Below are positions 37,132-46,574 of a DNA stretch of 64,000 nucleotides, piece by piece; the stretch's first letter is position 1; every line of letters starts with the position of its first letter. This stretch comes from Candidatus Thiodiazotropha endoloripes (lineage in GTDB: Bacteria; Pseudomonadota; Gammaproteobacteria; Chromatiales; Chromatiaceae). The stretch spans positions 1 through 64,000 of the forward strand of contig LVKA01000001.1 in assembly GCA_001709035.1 (NCBI GenBank), given 5' to 3'. A model generated the notes under the pieces. The model saw only the letters and a list, made by a program, of their open reading frames with translations, was not told the DNA's origin and did no database searches. Made by a program: the position numbers and the translations under genes.

Positions 37132-37728
37132 TCAGTCTGATTGGCTCGGAAAACCGGGTTGATCCATGATCATCTGATAACCTCGCGGATTCTGTTGGCT
37201 GCGTATGATGGTACCGCCACGCAGCGGAAACGCCCCCATCTGCCGGTCTTCGAAAAAGATTTTCAAAGACTCCCGAATCACCGGGAAGGCCATCTCCTGC
37301 CAGGGAATCTCCGATTCTTTGAACAAGGCGACTTCCAGACTCTCACTACCAGCGGCAAACTCCAGATCGAGCAGACGGCTACGGAAGATCAAATAGACCT
37401 GATTAATATGGGGTAGATTGTACAAACCATAGAGCCCTTCCACATCAACCCTTGCGGTTGCCTCTTCCAGGGTCTCCCTGGCAGCGCCCTGCTGGCTGGT
37501 CTCACCATTTTCCATAAACCCTGCCGGCAGGGTCCATAGACCATACCTGGGCTCTATCGCCCGCCGACACAACAGGATCTGTTCTTCCCAGACCGGGATG
37601 CAACCGACGACGATTTTTGGGTTCTGGTAGTGAATGGTACTGCATGATTCACAGACATGCCTCGGGCGGTTATCCCCATCAGGAACCTTAACTTCAACCT
37701 TCGCACCACATTGACTGCAAAAATTCAT
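37132..37728 (-). CDS. Nudix hydrolase with zinc ribbon
   Basis: 198 residues. An N-terminal zinc ribbon (FCSQCGAKVE, then HVCESCSTIHYQNP) precedes the Nudix box GFMENGETSQQGAARETLEE, which has the metal-binding REtLEE. This layout is that of NudC/YfgC-like or ADP-ribose/NADH pyrophosphatase-type proteins; the substrate cannot be told. Start at 37728 is supported by GGAG about six bases upstream and by the zinc ribbon starting right there; a longer frame to 37812 runs through a palindrome and is unlikely. Confidence 0.85.
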   Translation of the reverse strand: MNFCSQCGAKVEVKVPDGDNRPRHVCESCSTIHYQNPKIVVGCIPVWEEQILLCRRAIEPRYGLWTLPAGFMENGETSQQGAARETLEEATARVDVEGLYGLYNLPHINQVYLIFRSRLLDLEFAAGSESLEVALFKESEIPWQEMAFPVIRESLKIFFEDRQMGAFPLRGGTIIRSQQNPRGYQMIMDQPGFPSQSD

Positions 37729-37761
37729 CACCCACTCCGCTGAGACCGATTGGCTATCATT

Positions 37762-37786
37762 AACCCGGCGACTAAGTCGCCGGGTT
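37762..37786. promoter_or_regulatory. 25-bp palindrome upstream of the Nudix gene
   Basis: AACCCGGCGACT, a central A, then AGTCGCCGGGTT form a perfect inverted repeat 34 bases before the Nudix start. As RNA it would fold with a three-base loop. It may be an operator, a 5' leader hairpin or a terminator for an upstream transcript; no T run follows. Confidence 0.4.
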
Positions 37787-38020
37787 ATAGATCTTGTGTT
37801 GCCTATTGTCACTCATAGATTGAAGTAACCGCAAACCTGAACACATATCCAGCGGCACCTTAAAAGCCACGCTTTTCAGAGGGTTTGTCTGTTATCCGAC
37901 AACTCCTGCCAGGCAGTGATCCAGAGTCCGACTACAAGTGACCAATCCTTTTCGGGTTATTGAATGCTGCATTTTCTTGATATGATGCCCCGCTTTGAAT
38001 TACAGCGAGATAATAGAAGT

Positions 38021-39532
38021 ATGACGCAACAGCTTCCAGAGGCGGACCTGGAGGAAACCATCGCCGCCATAGACCTGGGTTCCAACAGTTTTCACCTGAT
38101 TGTAGCCCGGGTGATTGACGGGCAACTGCAGATCATCGACAAGATGAAAGAGATGGTCAGATTGGGTGAAGGCCTGACCGCAGACAAGCGTCTGGATCCT
38201 GTAGTTGCTGAGCGGGCACTCAGCTGTCTCAACCGCTTTTCCCAGCGTTTACGACCACTCCCCCCCGAAAATGTCCGGGTTGTGGGCACCAACACCATGC
38301 GTCAAATCCACCCGGCCGATAATTTCCACAGCCTCGCTGAAAAGGCCCTGCGCCACCCGATCGAGATTATCGCCGGCCGTGAAGAGGCCAGATTGGTCTA
38401 TCTCGGCGTAGCTCATGGTCTGGCAGCCGATAACGACAATCGCCTGGTGGTGGATATCGGCGGTGGCAGTACCGAACTTATCATCGGTCAGGGCTATCAG
38501 CCGTTAGAGCGGGAGAGTCTGCACATGGGCTGTGTCAGCATGAGTCGGCGCTACTTTTCTGACGGTAAGATCACCAGTCAATCGATGCGCGCCGTGATGC
38601 TGGCCTGTGCGATTGAGATACGACCGGTCAGAAATGAGTTTCGGGATGGCGACTGGAGTCGCGCCATCGGTAGCTCGGGGAGTATCAAATCGATCCGCGA
38701 CGTGGTCATTGCGCAAGGCTGGAGTGAATCCGGCATCACCCGCAGTTCCCTGCAGAAACTCACCGATCATCTGGTCGAGGTTGGCTCGGTGGAGGCCCTT
38801 TCCCTGAAAGGTCTGTCTGAGGAGCGAAAACCGGTTTTCGCCGGTGGCGTGGCGGTGTTATCCGCGGTCTTCGAACATATCGGTATCGATCACATGGAGG
38901 TCTCATCCGAAGCACTCCGAGAGGGCCTGATCTATGACATGATCGGCAGAAGCCAGGATGAGGATGCCCGAGAAAGAACCCTGAAAACCCTGATCAAGCG
39001 CTACAACGTGGATCAGGATCAATCAAAACGTATCGAAGAGACCGCCCTCAACCTGCTGGACCAGGTCAAACGAAGCTGGCAACTGGAAGTCCCCAAATAT
39101 TCAGCCATGTTGACATGGGCTGCAAAAGTCCACGAAATCGGTTTGACTGTCGCCCACAGCCAATTCCAGAAACATGGTGCTTATCTGATTGAAAACTCCG
39201 ACCTGTCCGGATTCTCCCGCCAGGAGCAACGGGTCCTGTCGGCCATGGTGCGAGGCCATCGAAGAAAATTCCCCAGCTCGGTGTTCGAACAGCTGCCCAG
39301 TGAGGTTGTCACCTGTACCAAACATCTCTGCATTCTGCTCCGGCTTGCCGTATTGAGTCACCGAGCCCGCTCCGCAGTTGCCAAACCAACCCCCAGAATC
39401 GAGGCGGAAGACAACCGCATCTCACTGGTATTTCCAGAGGATTGGATCGAACACCACCCGCTGACACGGGCAGAGCTGGAACAAGAGGCGAACTATCTGG
39501 ACGCTGCCGGATTTTTACTCAGATTTTCCTAG
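38021..39532 (+). CDS. ppx: Exopolyphosphatase Ppx/GppA
   Basis: 503 residues of the ASKHA phosphatase fold, releasing Pi from polyphosphate or pppGpp. Motifs: AAIDLGSNSFHLIVARV, GVAHGL and VVDIGGGSTELIIG, plus AVLSAVFEHIGIDHMEVSSEALREGL; an HD-like C-terminal domain follows (LTWAAKVHEIGLTVAH). I placed the start at ATG 38021, just before the conserved N-terminus; an in-frame ATG exists 19 codons upstream. The TAG stop lies in CTAG at the start of a family-1 repeat. It is convergent with the SCO1-like gene. Confidence 0.92.
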   Translation: MTQQLPEADLEETIAAIDLGSNSFHLIVARVIDGQLQIIDKMKEMVRLGEGLTADKRLDPVVAERALSCLNRFSQRLRPLPPENVRVVGTNTMRQIHPADNFHSLAEKALRHPIEIIAGREEARLVYLGVAHGLAADNDNRLVVDIGGGSTELIIGQGYQPLERESLHMGCVSMSRRYFSDGKITSQSMRAVMLACAIEIRPVRNEFRDGDWSRAIGSSGSIKSIRDVVIAQGWSESGITRSSLQKLTDHLVEVGSVEALSLKGLSEERKPVFAGGVAVLSAVFEHIGIDHMEVSSEALREGLIYDMIGRSQDEDARERTLKTLIKRYNVDQDQSKRIEETALNLLDQVKRSWQLEVPKYSAMLTWAAKVHEIGLTVAHSQFQKHGAYLIENSDLSGFSRQEQRVLSAMVRGHRRKFPSSVFEQLPSEVVTCTKHLCILLRLAVLSHRARSAVAKPTPRIEAEDNRISLVFPEDWIEHHPLTRAELEQEANYLDAAGFLLRFS

Positions 39533-39563
39533 GGCCTGTTAGCACTAATCCAATAGGCCCTAA
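39529..39563. repeat. Family-1 repeat, short copy at ppx stop
   Basis: CTAGGGCCTGTTAGCACTAA, then TCCAATAGGCCCTAA. The ends GGGCCT and AGGCCC form a hairpin stem; the left CTAG overlaps the ppx TAG stop. A nearly identical copy is at 58014. Confidence 0.7.
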
Positions 39564-39589
39564 AAGCCTAACCTGGCAGAGCATCGCAA

Positions 39590-40186
39590 TCACAGCAGCT
39601 CTCGAACAGCGCCCATCAGCGCCTCCAGACTGGTGTCATGAGGGAGGATCTTTGCCAGCTTCCCATCCGTATCGATCAGATAGGTATCTGCGGTGTGATC
39701 GACAACATAGTTGTCATCGCTCTGTTTTGCATGGATCTTGTAAGCTGCACCATACTGCTCTGCAACTTCAGCCAGCGTAGTTGCATCACCGGTCAGCCCA
39801 AGCAGACCGGGATGAAAATACTCCACATACTCCTTCAGTCTCTGCACACTGTCCCTGGCAGGATCCACACTGATGAATATCGGCTGTACTCGGGCCCGTT
39901 CTGCCGCCGGGATCTCGTCCAAAATAGCACTGATCATGGAGAGGTTGGTCGGGCAGATATCTGGGCACCAGGTGTAACCGAAATAGAGCAGCACCACACT
40001 GCCACGAAAATCCTTGAGGCTTACTTCACCCCGATAGGAGTCAAAACTAAAATCACCACCCTGGGGTGTGGCCTGTAGCGGAATGGCCGCGTGCTTTTCA
40101 GCCTGAGGCTGCCAGAACAGCAACATCCAAACCAAGGCAATTGCAAGTGTCAAACTAACTACGATGAGTACCGGTCTTTGCATCAC
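39590..40186 (-). CDS. SCO1/SenC-family copper/thiol protein
   Basis: 198 residues, N-terminal membrane anchor (VLIVVSLTLAIALVWMLLFW) and a periplasmic thioredoxin-like domain. Copper-binding motif WCPDICP (CxxxC) and the conserved His in DHTADTYLID are present. It is normally involved in loading Cu(A) of cytochrome oxidase or in periplasmic thiol redox. No oxidase genes are in this window. Its GTG/ATG start overlaps the stop of the upstream small exported protein gene (GTGATG). Confidence 0.9.
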   Translation of the reverse strand: MMQRPVLIVVSLTLAIALVWMLLFWQPQAEKHAAIPLQATPQGGDFSFDSYRGEVSLKDFRGSVVLLYFGYTWCPDICPTNLSMISAILDEIPAAERARVQPIFISVDPARDSVQRLKEYVEYFHPGLLGLTGDATTLAEVAEQYGAAYKIHAKQSDDNYVVDHTADTYLIDTDGKLAKILPHDTSLEALMGAVRELL

Positions 40187-40737
40187 TGAACTTCATTCTG
40201 AACATTCAAAATCGCCAGACACTCATCCATCAGCTGATTGTAGCTACCCAGGTGCAGCTGCAGCTGATTGTATTCCTCCAATAACTCACGCCTGCCCAAC
40301 TCAGGATTTTCCTGCTCCCGCTCGATCATTGCCATGACATAGTTTTCACCGGCATGTAGATTTCTGGTTTTACGGCGCAGACTATCCGCAAGAAAATGGG
40401 CTCTCATCTCATTGAAACGATCGCCTCGATGCATGATGATCAATCGCTCCAGGTCACGCTCCGAATGGCTGATGCTGCGTTCGATGGCATGTATCTGTCG
40501 AACGTCAAACTCGACTCGCGAACGCACCTTCCTGAGCTGAACTCTCAATTGAGGGGCCAGGGCTTTCATCTCATCAAGCTTGGCTTGCAATTGCTCGACA
40601 TTCGAATCAACCAGCTGTTGAAACTCAGCCGCTTGCACAGTCGATACCAGCGAGAAGATGAGTAGCAGTAGCGTTATTGAAACCGACTGCAATGAAGCAG
40701 ATCGGTGGTGTTTGGATTTGCAGGTATAAATATTCAT
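40183..40737 (-). CDS. Exported coiled-coil protein, unknown function
   Basis: 184 residues. A signal peptide (SVSITLLLLIFSLVSTVQAA) precedes a mostly helical, charged protein with likely coiled coils (FQQLVDSNVEQLQAKLDEMK and ISHSERDLERLIIMH). No family is recognised. I chose ATG 40737 because it gives the signal peptide a normal length and avoids overlapping parE, whose stop is 20 bases upstream; the frame itself is open to 40794. It is coupled to the SCO1-like gene downstream. Confidence 0.65.
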   Translation of the reverse strand: MNIYTCKSKHHRSASLQSVSITLLLLIFSLVSTVQAAEFQQLVDSNVEQLQAKLDEMKALAPQLRVQLRKVRSRVEFDVRQIHAIERSISHSERDLERLIIMHRGDRFNEMRAHFLADSLRRKTRNLHAGENYVMAMIEREQENPELGRRELLEEYNQLQLHLGSYNQLMDECLAILNVQNEVQ

Positions 40738-40757
40738 CGGTATCGAAAACTCAAAAT

Positions 40758-42644
40758 CTAGATTTCTACAAGATCGCCCTTTTTCTCCAACCATTTTTTC
40801 CGATCAGATGCCCGTTTTTTGGCTAACATCATATCCATGACTTTATTGGTGCTGTCACCGGTCTCTACCGTCAGTTGGATCAACCTCCGGGTATCCGGAT
40901 GGATGGTGGTCTCACGGAGCTGCATCGGGTTCATTTCACCCAGGCCTTTAAAGCGCTGCACATTGACCTTGCCCTTCAGTTTTTCCGCCTCGATCCGATC
41001 CAGAACCCCCTCTTTCTCGGAGTCATCCAGGGCGTAAAAAACCCGCTTGCCCACATCGATTCGGTAGAGTGGCGGCATAGCGATATAGACATGTCCCTGC
41101 TCAACCAGTTGCCTGAAATGTTTCAGAAACAAGGCACACAGCAGGGTTGCAATGTGCAGTCCATCTGAGTCCGCATCGGCCAAAATACAGACTTTGCCGA
41201 ACCTTAATCCGGACAGATCACTGCTGCCCGGCTCCACACCGATTGCCACAGAGATGTCATGTACCTCCTGGGAGGCCAGCACATCGGCCGGATCCACTTC
41301 CCAGGTGTTGAGAATCTTACCCCGCAACGGCATGATCGCCTGGTATTCACGGTCCCGTGCCTGTTTGGCGGAACCGCCGGCCGAGTCACCCTCCACCAGA
41401 AACAGCTCGCTGCGGGTTGGATCCACCGCACTGCAGTCTGCCAGCTTACCCGGCAGCGCCGGCCCCTGGGTCACCTTCTTCCTGGCCACCTTGCGACCGG
41501 CCCGCATCCGTCCCTGAGCCGAGGTGATCGCCAGCTCGGCGATGCGCTCGCCAGCCTCGGTATGCTGGTTCAGCCATAGACTGAATGAGTCTTTGACCAC
41601 ACCGGATACGAATGCCGCGCACTCCCTGGAGGATAGACGCTCTTTGGTTTGACCGGAAAATTGCGGGTCCTGGAGTTTGACAGAGAGCACATATGAGACC
41701 TTGTTCCAGACATCTTCAGGCGTTAATTTCACACCCCGGGGGAGTAGATTACGGAATTCGCAGAACTCCCTCACCGCATCGGTGAGGCCGGTTCTCAGGC
41801 CATTCACGTGGGTTCCCCCCTGGGCGGTGGGAATCAGATTGACATAACTTTCGGTCACCGGTTCGCCGGTTTCAGGCAGCCAGACAAGCGCCCAGGCCGC
41901 CGCCTCCCGGTTGCCCGCCATTTCACCGATGAAGGCGTCATCGGGAATCCGCTCGGCCTCTTCAAGGGCATCCAGAAGATAGTCCCTTAATCCATCCTCA
42001 TAGAGCCAGGTCTCCTTGTCACCACTCTTTTCGTCGTGGAAGGTGACTTTAAGACCGGGACAGAGCACCGCCTTGGCCCGCAGCACATGACGCAATTGAC
42101 GAATGGAAAATCTAACACTGTCGAAATACTGCTCATCCGGCCAGAAGCGTACCCGTGTACCGGTATTGCTGCGCCCGACCTTGCCGACCTCTTCCAGATC
42201 CGAGATCTTCTCGCCACCGGCAAAGGCGATGTTGTACTCCTTGGAACCGCGCTTTACCCACACCTCAAGGTGTTTCGACAGGGCATTGACGACAGAGACA
42301 CCGACACCGTGCAGGCCGCCGGAAAACTGGTAACTCTTGTTGGAGAATTTGCCGCCCGCATGGAGCTTGGTCAAAATAACCTCCACACCGGGCACCCCCT
42401 GTTGTGGATGCACATCAACCGGCATGCCGCGACCGTCATCGACCACTTGCAGGGATCCATCCTCAAACAGGGTGACCTCGATCGTCTTGGCAAATCCGGC
42501 TACGGCCTCATCAACACTGTTGTCGATCACCTCCTGCGCCAGATGGTTCGGGCGGGAGGTGTCAGTGTACATCCCCGGTCTTTTGCGAACCGGCTCAAGA
42601 CCACTGAGTACTTCGATATCAGAAGCGTCGTAACTGCCACTCAT
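40758..42644 (-). CDS. parE: DNA topoisomerase IV subunit B
   Basis: 628-residue ATPase subunit of topoisomerase IV, which decatenates daughter chromosomes. GHKL ATP site: EVIDNSVDEA, DDGRGMPVD and GLHGVGVSVVNALS; TOPRIM domain: VEGDSAGGSAKQARDREYQA and ADADSDGLHIATLL. Length and GGLHGVG sequence point to ParE rather than the longer GyrB. parC is not in the window. It is followed by the small exported protein and SCO1-like genes on the same strand. Confidence 0.95.
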   Translation of the reverse strand: MSGSYDASDIEVLSGLEPVRKRPGMYTDTSRPNHLAQEVIDNSVDEAVAGFAKTIEVTLFEDGSLQVVDDGRGMPVDVHPQQGVPGVEVILTKLHAGGKFSNKSYQFSGGLHGVGVSVVNALSKHLEVWVKRGSKEYNIAFAGGEKISDLEEVGKVGRSNTGTRVRFWPDEQYFDSVRFSIRQLRHVLRAKAVLCPGLKVTFHDEKSGDKETWLYEDGLRDYLLDALEEAERIPDDAFIGEMAGNREAAAWALVWLPETGEPVTESYVNLIPTAQGGTHVNGLRTGLTDAVREFCEFRNLLPRGVKLTPEDVWNKVSYVLSVKLQDPQFSGQTKERLSSRECAAFVSGVVKDSFSLWLNQHTEAGERIAELAITSAQGRMRAGRKVARKKVTQGPALPGKLADCSAVDPTRSELFLVEGDSAGGSAKQARDREYQAIMPLRGKILNTWEVDPADVLASQEVHDISVAIGVEPGSSDLSGLRFGKVCILADADSDGLHIATLLCALFLKHFRQLVEQGHVYIAMPPLYRIDVGKRVFYALDDSEKEGVLDRIEAEKLKGKVNVQRFKGLGEMNPMQLRETTIHPDTRRLIQLTVETGDSTNKVMDMMLAKKRASDRKKWLEKKGDLVEI

Positions 42645-42888
42645 ATTGGGTTATCAATCCTATTACAAACTGTTGACACCGCGGGGAGTTTACACATCTG
42701 GGCTTTGGCTGGCGAGTCCATCGACGCCCTTGAGAGCGAAAATCCACCCGACCTGATCAGACTCTTTCGTGCTATCCATCTGAATGAGTTCCAGATTATC
42801 ATTGACCCCCCTATCTGGGGTGGGTTAGTTTTACAGACTGTAATCTTAAAATAAACGATCTGCACTGCATCAGCCGACCCTAGTTACC

Positions 42889-43128
42889 GTGCCCAGAAAA
42901 CCGAAAACACCGACCTTTGAAGAAGCCTTGAAAGAGCTTGAGAGCCTGGTTGAAACCCTGGAACAGGGCGATCAATCCCTCGAGGAGTCCCTGAAATCAT
43001 TTGAACGGGGCGTCTCATTGACCCGACTCTGTCAGGAGGCCCTTAAGGAAGCTGAGCAGAAAGTTCAGATTCTCAGTGGAGAGCAACAGACATCCGAACT
43101 GGAATCTTTCTCAAATGACAGTGAATAA
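42889..43128 (+). CDS. xseB: Exodeoxyribonuclease VII small subunit
   Basis: 79 residues. The family pattern is clear: [51 protein letters not shown]. It binds XseA to form the single-strand-specific nuclease. Start is GTG at 42889. Its 3' end overlaps ispA by 14 bases, the usual xseB-ispA arrangement. Confidence 0.93.
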   Translation: MPRKPKTPTFEEALKELESLVETLEQGDQSLEESLKSFERGVSLTRLCQEALKEAEQKVQILSGEQQTSELESFSNDSE

Positions 43129-44017
43129 CCCACTGGAAGCCTACATCAAACAGTGCAAACAGCGGGTTGAGGCAACACTCGATCAACGCCTGCCTGCTGA
43201 ATCCACCCTGCCCGCCCACCTGCATCAGGCGATGCGCTACAGCTGCCTCAATGGCGGTAAGCGGGTGCGTCCCCTGTTGGTCTACGCCACTGGTCAAGCA
43301 CTGGGTCTGCCACTGGAGTCGCTCGACGGGCCAGCCTGTGCCATCGAGCTGGTGCATGTCTACTCCCTGGTCCACGATGACCTGCCGGCTATGGATGATG
43401 ACGATTTGCGGCGCAACCGTCCCACCTGCCACAAGGCGTTTGATGAGGCGACCGCCATTCTGGTAGGGGATGCCTTGCAGACCCTCGCCTTTCAAGTGCT
43501 CTGCTGCGACCCGAAGATCCCCGCCGATGCACAGACCCGCTTGGCGATGGTGGAGACCCTGGCCAGGGCCAGTGGATCCCGAGGCATGGCTGGCGGTCAG
43601 GCCATCGACCTGCAGGCCGTAGGCCAGGAGCTCAATCTTGCTGAGCTGGAGAATCTGCACATTCATAAAACCGGCGCACTGATTCGTGCGGCGGTTCGCA
43701 TGGGCGCTCAACTGAGCCCCAAAGCCAGTAAAACTCAGGTATCCCACCTGGACCGATATGCCAAATGCATCGGTCTGGCATTCCAGATCCAGGACGATAT
43801 TCTGGATGTGGAGGGAGATCCGAAAACCCTGGGTAAGACCAAAGGCAAGGATCTGGCCCAGGAAAAACCCACCTATCCCTCGATCATGGGTCTGAAAGAC
43901 GCCAAAGAGAAAGCCTCGGGATTGATCGAGGAAGCCTTGAAGAATCTTGAGATTTTTTCTGATGAAGCAGATCCCCTGCGCTGGATCGCAAACTACATTA
44001 TCGACCGAACCTACTGA
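43115..44017 (+). CDS. ispA: Farnesyl diphosphate synthase
   Basis: 300-residue prenyltransferase joining DMAPP/IPP to geranyl and farnesyl diphosphate. First Asp-rich motif in [22 protein letters not shown], second in [24 protein letters not shown] is typical. ATG at 43115 ([14 protein letters not shown]) overlaps the xseB end; the frame is open 13 codons further but inside xseB. dxs, which commonly follows ispA in Gammaproteobacteria, is absent here; folE2 comes next. Confidence 0.94.
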   Translation: MTVNNPLEAYIKQCKQRVEATLDQRLPAESTLPAHLHQAMRYSCLNGGKRVRPLLVYATGQALGLPLESLDGPACAIELVHVYSLVHDDLPAMDDDDLRRNRPTCHKAFDEATAILVGDALQTLAFQVLCCDPKIPADAQTRLAMVETLARASGSRGMAGGQAIDLQAVGQELNLAELENLHIHKTGALIRAAVRMGAQLSPKASKTQVSHLDRYAKCIGLAFQIQDDILDVEGDPKTLGKTKGKDLAQEKPTYPSIMGLKDAKEKASGLIEEALKNLEIFSDEADPLRWIANYIIDRTY

Positions 44018-44255
44018 CCGAATCCTACCCTCCGAGAATTGACTCGAACCCTTGATTCTGGAGATAATTTGCTGTTCGACACGGCGGCATTGGGCTCCGA
44101 GGTGGTTGCACCGGCCCCGATAACCGTCTGATACCAAGGTAATAAATACCTGACGTTCTCCCTGTTGTCCCTACCCGGCAGCGGGGATAACCTCGGAACA
44201 ATACGATTAGACTAGCGGTCCACACCCAATATATGGCTGGACAGGAAACACCGAA

Positions 44256-45074
44256 ATGCTCGATAAAACACCAGTTAATGGTTCACAGATTGCCGATGTC
44301 CAGAACAGCGCCGATACACGTCAGATTGCCATTAACAAAGTAGGTATCAAAGACATAAGCCACCCAATGCGAATCAGGGACAGGAGTGAAGTCGAGCAAC
44401 ACACCATTGCCAACTTCAACATGTACGTCAACCTGCCCCACAACTTCAAGGGCACTCACATGTCCCGTTTCGTGGAGATCCTCAACAGCCACGAAACCGA
44501 AATCACCGTCGAGTCCTTCAAGGACATGCTGGCGGAGATGACCGAACGCCTGGAGGCGGAATCCGGCCATATCGAGATGAATTTCCCCTTCTTCATCAAT
44601 AAAACCGCGCCAATCTCCGGGGTTAAGAGTCTGCTTGACTACGATGTCACCCTGATTGGTGAGATCCATGACGGCAAACCGATCATCGAAATCAAGGTTG
44701 TGGTACCGGTAACCAGCCTCTGCCCCTGTTCGAAAAAGATCTCAGACCGGGGGGCACACAACCAACGATCTCATGTCACCGTACAGGCCAGAACCAACGG
44801 TTTCATCTGGATTGAAGAGATCATCGACATTGTTGAGAAACAGGCCTCCTGCGAGCTGTTCGGCCTACTGAAACGCCCAGACGAGAAGTTTGTCACTGAA
44901 ACCGCCTATGACAATCCGAAGTTTGTCGAAGACATAGTTCGGGACATCGCGGTTCAGTTTAACCGGGAGGATCGGATCAGTGCCTATGTGATTGAATCGG
45001 AAAACTTCGAGTCGATTCACAACCACTCAGCCTATGCCCTGATTGAACGGGATAAGACCACCGACCCAGTCTGA
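44256..45074 (+). CDS. folE2: GTP cyclohydrolase FolE2
   Basis: Type IB GTP cyclohydrolase (272 residues), making dihydroneopterin triphosphate for folate. Motifs [15 protein letters not shown], the catalytic Cys region [20 protein letters not shown], and the final IHNHSAYA are characteristic. FolE2 works with metals other than zinc and is often induced in zinc shortage; no clear Zur box was found in the 238-base upstream gap. Start ATG at 44256 follows AGGAAA. Confidence 0.94.
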   Translation: MLDKTPVNGSQIADVQNSADTRQIAINKVGIKDISHPMRIRDRSEVEQHTIANFNMYVNLPHNFKGTHMSRFVEILNSHETEITVESFKDMLAEMTERLEAESGHIEMNFPFFINKTAPISGVKSLLDYDVTLIGEIHDGKPIIEIKVVVPVTSLCPCSKKISDRGAHNQRSHVTVQARTNGFIWIEEIIDIVEKQASCELFGLLKRPDEKFVTETAYDNPKFVEDIVRDIAVQFNREDRISAYVIESENFESIHNHSAYALIERDKTTDPV

Positions 45075-45095
45075 CAGGCTGTTTATTGAGAGCGT

Positions 45096-45746
45096 TTAGA
45101 AACGCTTCTCAAGCACCAGCACATCCCCCTGGTCCTCCATCTTGACCCGGTTGAGAAAACTCATACCGAGCAATACCCGACCAGGCCCGGAGCCTTCGAT
45201 GACGAAGCCTCTGACCCGGCGCAGTGTGATATCCCCCACTTGAACCCGATCCAGGGTCACCTCGTAGCCCTTGGTGACCCCGTTGGCGGTATTCACCAGG
45301 ATCGGCTTGCCTTTATAGCGGTACTGGACGCCCAGACGCTTTGCCTGACCGGTATTCATCGCCACCGCTGTGGCGCCGGTATCGACCAGAAAATTCACAG
45401 TCAAGCCGTTGATGGTGCCCACGGTGGAGTAGGCGCCGGCCAGATCACGCCAGACTTTCGCCGTTACCTGTTCCGGCTTACTGAAATGACTGGATATATG
45501 CCCACCCAGCCGATAGGTATCACGCCTGCCATCCACTTCGATCACGGCCTGCTTACTGGAAGCGGAGATCAGCAACACCCCTTCCGGCGAAGGTTTGTTG
45601 ATTTTCAGCAACCTTCTGACACCGTCGATGCTGACCATCGCCTTATCGGCAAACAGCGCCTCCACCACAATCCGCTCTACCCCAATAGCCGGTGAGGCAG
45701 TAAGAGAGAGCCAGAGCAGGCAGATCAGCAGACATCGGTTTGTCAT
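45096..45746 (-). CDS. Exported retropepsin-like aspartic protease
   Basis: 216 residues with a signal peptide (CLLICLLWLSLTASPAIG). The clan AA aspartic protease motif is VNFLVDTGATAVAMN, with the catalytic Asp in DTGA, followed by LGVQYRYKGKPILVNTANGV and the closing VLLGMSFLNRVKMEDQ. This matches the TIGR02281-type single-domain proteases that work as dimers. The start ATG overlaps the pgpA stop (TGAATG), so the two are coupled. The target is unknown. Confidence 0.85.
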   Translation of the reverse strand: MTNRCLLICLLWLSLTASPAIGVERIVVEALFADKAMVSIDGVRRLLKINKPSPEGVLLISASSKQAVIEVDGRRDTYRLGGHISSHFSKPEQVTAKVWRDLAGAYSTVGTINGLTVNFLVDTGATAVAMNTGQAKRLGVQYRYKGKPILVNTANGVTKGYEVTLDRVQVGDITLRRVRGFVIEGSGPGRVLLGMSFLNRVKMEDQGDVLVLEKRF

Positions 45747-46235
45747 TCAGAACCACTCCCATTGATTCAGTAACGCCAGGCAGATAGCCGCAAAAACTCC
45801 GGCGATCAGATCATCCACCATAATGCCGAATCCGCCTTCCACCCGTTGATCGACCCAACGGATCGGCCAGGGTTTCACAATATCGAAAAAGCGGAACAGA
45901 ATGAAACCGATCATCAGCCAGATCCAACCGCTGGGGGCAAATGTCATGGTCACCAGATAGCCGACGATCTCATCCCAGACGATACCCCCGTGATCATGCA
46001 CACCCAGGTCACGGGAAGTCTGCTGACAGATCCAGATACCAAGCAGAAACGCCACAGCTGTAATGATTAGATAGTAGACCAGCGGCAGAGGTTGCATGAG
46101 CAAAAAGAACGGTATTCCGACCAGGGTGCCGAAAGTGCCCGGTGCTTTCGGGGCCAGCCCGAAGCCAAAACCGAACGCCAGCAGATGCACAGGATTAGCC
46201 ATGCTGGGCAGATTGTATTGTTGTTCGCTACTCAT
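45747..46235 (-). CDS. pgpA: Phosphatidylglycerophosphatase A
   Basis: 162-residue inner-membrane phosphatase converting PGP to phosphatidylglycerol. Typical blocks are GFGFGLAPKAPGTFGTLVGIP, GIWICQQTSRDLGVHDHGGIVWDEIVGY and VDDLIAGVFAAICL. It has three to four helices. thiL/nusB, which often precede pgpA, are absent. The upstream side carries a family-1 repeat starting seven bases before the ATG, so the promoter may lie within or beyond the repeat. Confidence 0.93.
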   Translation of the reverse strand: MSSEQQYNLPSMANPVHLLAFGFGFGLAPKAPGTFGTLVGIPFFLLMQPLPLVYYLIITAVAFLLGIWICQQTSRDLGVHDHGGIVWDEIVGYLVTMTFAPSGWIWLMIGFILFRFFDIVKPWPIRWVDQRVEGGFGIMVDDLIAGVFAAICLALLNQWEWF

Positions 46236-46241
46236 TTTCAG

Positions 46242-46345
46242 CTAGGGCCTGTTAACACGAAACCAGTACGCCTAACTGGGGCTGTTTTTGTGTCCAGCGA
46301 GGCAGAATGAGCGAATGATAACGCAGCTGAGCAGAAAATAGGCCC
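46242..46345 (+). repeat. Family-1 repeat upstream of pgpA
   Basis: CTAGGGCCTGTTAACACGAA at the left end, then GGGGCTGTTTTTGTGTCCAG, GAGGCAGAATGAGC, and AATAGGCCC near 46345. The first ~65 bases align with the element at 10194. It occupies much of the 46236-46574 gap, where no gene is seen. Confidence 0.7.
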
Positions 46346-46509
46346 GGTCATTTGATAAAAGGGCTAACGGATTCTCCCGAATTGATGGAAAATCGAGGAA
46401 TCCTCTGAGTCAACAAAGATTATCGAAGCTCCATGGCGGCAACTTGGTTACTTTGGGTTATCGCATTGGCACCTGATTCTTCTACATGCCCGTCTGATCA
46501 TTACTTACA

Positions 46510-46572
46510 CTCGTGGGCCAGGTGGTAAATAAGGAAACGATCAGCCGGCCTCCCTTCGGGCCGCCCCACTAG
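46510..46572. repeat. Family-2 repeat downstream of the lipase gene
   Basis: Begins CTCGTGGGCCAGGTGGTAAA and ends GCCGCCCCACTAG, enclosing GGAAACGATCAGCCGGCC. It matches 22792-22839 but carries an extra CTCCCTTCGGGCC insert near the right end. It starts two bases after the TGA stop of the minus-strand lipase gene. Confidence 0.65.
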
Positions 46573-46574
46573 AC

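Noticed and set aside
43073-44137. 354-codon minus-strand frame opposite ispA
   Set aside because: Antisense to a clear farnesyl diphosphate synthase; no recognisable domains.
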